Positions 60,717-64,000 of a stretch of DNA of 64,000 bases are shown here, piece after piece. A program made the translations under genes and the position numbers. The stretch covers positions 20,892,001-20,956,000 of the forward strand of contig NC_058189.1 in assembly GCF_907165205.1 (NCBI RefSeq). Direction: 5' to 3'. The notes under the pieces were generated by a model that searched no databases, was not told the origin of the DNA, and worked only from the letters and a program-made list of their open reading frames with translations. The DNA is from Coccinella septempunctata. Its lineage: Eukaryota; Arthropoda; Insecta; Coleoptera; Coccinellidae. Within the stretch, counting starts at the first letter, position 1. The number at the start of each line of letters is the position of its first letter.

Positions 60717-63700
60717 TTTTTTTTTTTTTTTTTTTTCAAGCATTTATTGATCAGCAATCAGAATACAATTCTATGAGCTAATTTTTTAACAATTATAGAC
60801 ATCGAAAACATAACATGAAGAGGTTCTCCCCATTGGGAGAATCTCTTAATATTCCACTAGGTCAGTTGGCCATTTCCTTTGCAGTCTTCTCACTTCGTTG
60901 TCACGTGTTAAGGGTTGTAGAAGGATATTTGTGTGTGCTTCCAATCTAGAGTGGTGGTTTCTACTTCTTGTTTTTATGACATCCTGGACAAAGGGTATTT
61001 TCAGATCATCATGGAGTGTTTGATTGGTGACATACCAATCATACCATGGTGCATTGGCTATCATGCGCAATATCTTGGACTGGCATCTTTGAATGATGGC
61101 TATATTTGACTTGCTTGCGCATCCCCAAATTTCAAGTCCATACGCCCAAATTGGAATTATAATTGTTTTGTACAAAAGAATTTTATTTTCTAATGATAGT
61201 TTTGACTTTCTTCCTATTAGCCAATAGATTTCCTTGGTTTTAAAATCTACTTGTTTTCTCTTCTTTTTAATATGTTCTTTCCAAGTAAGTCTGGTATCTA
61301 AGTGGAATCCCAGATACTTTACTGTTTCAGCTTGTGGTATTGCTTTACCATTGAGATGGATTGGAGGACATCGTTCTCTCCTCAGGGTGAAATCTACTTT
61401 TTTTGATTTTTTTTCATTTATTTTTATTTTCCATTTGTTGACCCAGGATTCTACTAGTTTCAGATGTTCTTGTACAAGTTTGGTTGCTATTATGGGATCT
61501 TCGTGGCTTGCTATTATGGTTGTATCGTCTGCAAAAGTTCCAGTTGTTGTGTTATTACATGTTGGCAGATCAGAAGTGTACAGCACATATAGAATCGGAC
61601 CCAATACACTTCCTTGAGGAACCCCTGCTTCAATTGGATAAGTTTTAGATGTTTCCTCGCCTACTTTTGTTCTGAATTCTCGATCGGTGAGATATGATTT
61701 CAAGATGCTGAAGTACTTTATAGGGAGAATAGTTTTGATTTTATATAGTAACCCAGCATGCCAGACTTTGTCAAAAGCTTGACTCACATCTAAAAATACT
61801 GAGGTGCAGTACTGCTTTTTTTCAAAAGCTTTATTGATGACTCTGGTTATTCGGTGAGTTTGTTGGACCGTTGAGTGTCCTTGTCTGAATCCAAATTGGT
61901 GGGAGGGAATCCAGTCGTCATTGGGAATGTCTGTTTCAATCCTGTGTAGTAATAGTCTTTCAAGCACTTTTGAGATCGTTGGTAGTAGGCTTATTGGTCT
62001 GTACGAGGAAACTTCATTTGGTGTTTTACCTGGTTTTAATACCATGATTATTTCCGCTGTCTTTAGCATTTTTGGCCAGTAATTCAGTCTTATTATTGCA
62101 TTGAATATATATGTTAATAATTGTACTGCTTTTTTAGGAAGTTCTTTAATCATTTTTGGTGTTACCATGTCTAAGCCAGGAGCTTTTCGGGTGTTCAGAT
62201 AACTGATTTCTTTTTGAACTTCTCTCACTTTGAATGGTTCTATTTTGGGTATATCAGGAAGATTATTGGAAATAACTTTTTCTATTTCTTCATCAGTTCT
62301 TTGGTCGTTTGGTGTGAATACTTTAGCAAGATGTTCTGCAAAAAGATCTGCCTTCTCTTTCTCGCTTCTGGCCCATTTACTGTTTGTATTGGTGAGAATT
62401 TTTAGTGGAGGGACTTGTTCTTTTGGTTTATTTTTTGTTTTGATTGGCTTCCAGATTGTGTTGTCATACCTGTTCAAGCTGGCCACATATTCAGCAAATG
62501 ATTTTTCTTGTAGGTCCCTCAGTTTATTTCTAAGAACTTGGCTTGCCTGATTGAATATTCTTTTGTCATCTGGAGCATGTGTTTTTTGCCATCTTGATCT
62601 TGCTTTTCTCTTCACGGCAATCAATCTCTTAATTTCGACAGGTATTGATTCTGTCGACCCACATTCTTTCACTTTTGGAGTGCTGTCAATAGCTGCCTGT
62701 TTTAGGATGTTCGTTAACATTTCTAGTGCTTCTTAAACTTCAGATGGATATTTGAGGCTCAGTGATAGATTTACTTGTTGCTCCACTTTGCTTCGGTAGT
62801 CATCCCAATTAGTTCTGTTGTTATGTAATTTTGACTTGGTCTTTCTGACCAGAGCAAACGTTCCTAGTGATGCAATTATTGGTGAATGATCAGATGTCAA
62901 ATCGTAGCTCGATTTCACTTCCATATACGTTGATGATATACCATTGACAATGAAGAAGTCTAGGAGATCTGGTATTTTCTTTGGATCACTGGGCCAATAT
63001 GTTGGACTTCCAGTCGACAAGAACGTGTAATTTTTGTCCTGTATCAGTTTAGCCAGCTCTCTACCTTTGGGCGTTATTAGCCGAGAACCCCAGAGGGTGT
63101 GTTTGCTATTGAAGTCTCCTCCTACTATGAATCTTGATCCCAATAATGTATCGAAAAATTCTTTGAATTGATCAAACTTTATATTGTGCTTGGGCGGACA
63201 GTATACTGACGAAACTGTTAGATCGTAGGTGGCCATTTTAACATTCACTGATGTGGCTTGAAGATGGTCGAGTTCATATTTTGGCAATTCATAGTGAGTA
63301 ATCGTCTCTTTTATTATTACTGCAGTTCCCGCGTGGGCTGTGTTGTCTGGATGGTTTGTGTAGTAGGTTATATAGTGGGGTATTCGGAAGTACGATCTGT
63401 CCGTGAAGTGCGTTTCGCTTATCAAAAGGATATCTATAGAGTTCAATTGTAAAAATGTTTGGATTTCGTTCTTGTGCTGTAGTAACCCGTTGGCATTCCA
63501 TTGGGCTATTCTGATCATTCTAGCGAATTTTTGTGATAAGCGTTGTGAGCATGTTTAGTATCATGCTGTTTTGTTGGACCAATTGCTGGAACATATTTTT
63601 GAACTCTGCCAAGAAGGAAGTCAAGATGGAGGAATCGTTATCAGTGCTTTGTAAATTGTTCAATCCTTTTAGAGTGTCTGCATAGCTTGGTTTTTGGTGT

Positions 63701-63915
63701 TGTTCTGTTTGATTTTTAGGCACTGGATAATTGTTATTTGTTATATTGGTTTTTATAACTGGCTGCTGCATGTTCAGTCTGTTGTTCTGGTTGTTGGGTC
63801 TTTTCAGTATCGCATGATAAAATTCGCATCCTCTATAGTTCGCTGGATGAGGTCCGTTACATAGGGCACATTTAGCCGGTGTGTTGCTGCTTTTCTTGCA
63901 GTTCTCAGTGTTATC
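60717..63915 (-). mobile_element. Second Jockey-like non-LTR retrotransposon
   Basis: Minus strand: ORF1 C-terminal part, ORF2 (endonuclease + RT), about 110 bp of 3' UTR and a 20-base oligo(A) tail (T-run 60717-60736). Protein sequence is only distantly like the left-edge array. Appears 5'-truncated near 63915, where repeated GGACGTCC words begin. Confidence 0.88.
60846..63518 (-). pseudogene. ORF2 (endonuclease + RT) with one in-frame stop
   Basis: Endonuclease frame 62733-63518: IAQWNANGLLQHKNE, SETHFTDRS, GDFNSKHTLWGSR and SDHSPIIASL. Polymerase frame 60846-62720: RPISLLPTISK, FLDVSQAFDKVWH, GVPQGSVLGPILY, GTFADDTTIIAS (F-A-D-D catalytic box), YLGFHLDTRLTW. Both frames are the same reading frame; a single TAA at 62733-62735 separates them (GTT TAA GAA). 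No frameshift is seen. It is either one recent nonsense change or a sequencing error. ORF1 and ORF2 are separated by TAG-A-ATG. Confidence 0.9.
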
Positions 63916-63993
63916 CCTAATAGCACAAAGTGGTCCTATGGACATCCATAGGACGTCCTCTTCGGACATTACGGACATCCATGGGACGTCCAT
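63520..63993 (-). pseudogene. ORF1 C-terminal part of the second Jockey-like element
   Basis: The frame holds a zinc knuckle CALCNGPHPANYRGC, followed by an Asn/Gln-rich linker and a helical C-terminus (FKNMFQQLVQQNSMILNML). The 20-odd residues upstream of NCKKSSNTPAK come from flanking GGACGTCC repeat DNA, so the real ORF1 is truncated near 63915. Confidence 0.72.
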
Positions 63994-64000
63994 TTCTGGT
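63916..64000. repeat. Short repeats with palindromic GGACGTCC
   Basis: ATGGACATCCATAGGACGTCC at about 63938 and GGACATCCATGGGACGTCC at about 63973 are near copies 34 bp apart, with CGGACATTACGGACATCC between. The window ends inside the block. Confidence 0.6.

Overview
The window is eukaryotic, AT-rich and dominated by transposable elements. It almost certainly comes from an insect (inference: Jockey/R1-like, R2-like and RTE/CR1-like non-LTR retrotransposons, dense MITEs, and one host gene with long element-filled introns). I cannot name the species; a beetle or similar insect would fit. Two assembly gaps are present (10103-10302 and 53385-53884).

The only host gene I can support is on the + strand from 16104 to at least 59195: an alpha-tubulin N-acetyltransferase (aTAT1/MEC-17 family). 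I reconstructed eight phase-compatible exons. Exons 1-4 encode the acetyltransferase domain, with the conserved catalytic Cys and Asp. Exons 5-8 encode a very long Gln/Asn/Pro/His-rich tail, mostly in the 2.8-kb exon 7, which contains a 37-residue tandem repeat. Introns 2 and 7 are about 17 and 14.5 kb and are packed with mobile elements. The true last exon is unresolved.

Left part (1-10102): a head-to-tail array of four related non-LTR retrotransposon copies (A-D, all minus strand). The poly(A) end of each copy abuts the 5' end of the copy to its left, with a recurring short junction word. Centre (10303-44560): the acetyltransferase gene, interleaved with a 175-bp satellite, many terminal-inverted-repeat (TIR) elements ending in TACAGGGTG-like sequence, a decayed R2-like element with a restriction-like endonuclease plus two loose copies of its 3' end, and several truncated reverse transcriptases. 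Intron 7 (44561-59086): a near-perfect 1.56-kb inverted repeat, a full-length RTE/CR1-like retrotransposon with an intact 1079-codon ORF whose empty target site is preserved at 18602-18607, a tRNA-derived fragment, and a nested nest of TIR elements. Right edge (60717-64000): a further Jockey-like element with one in-frame stop in ORF2.

Most worth a second look: the self-stacking retrotransposon array, the giant intronic hairpin, the shared TACAGGGTG ends on otherwise unrelated foldback elements, the structured 3' end of the R2-like family, and the unusually long prion-like acetyltransferase tail with a donor site that itself encodes the stop.
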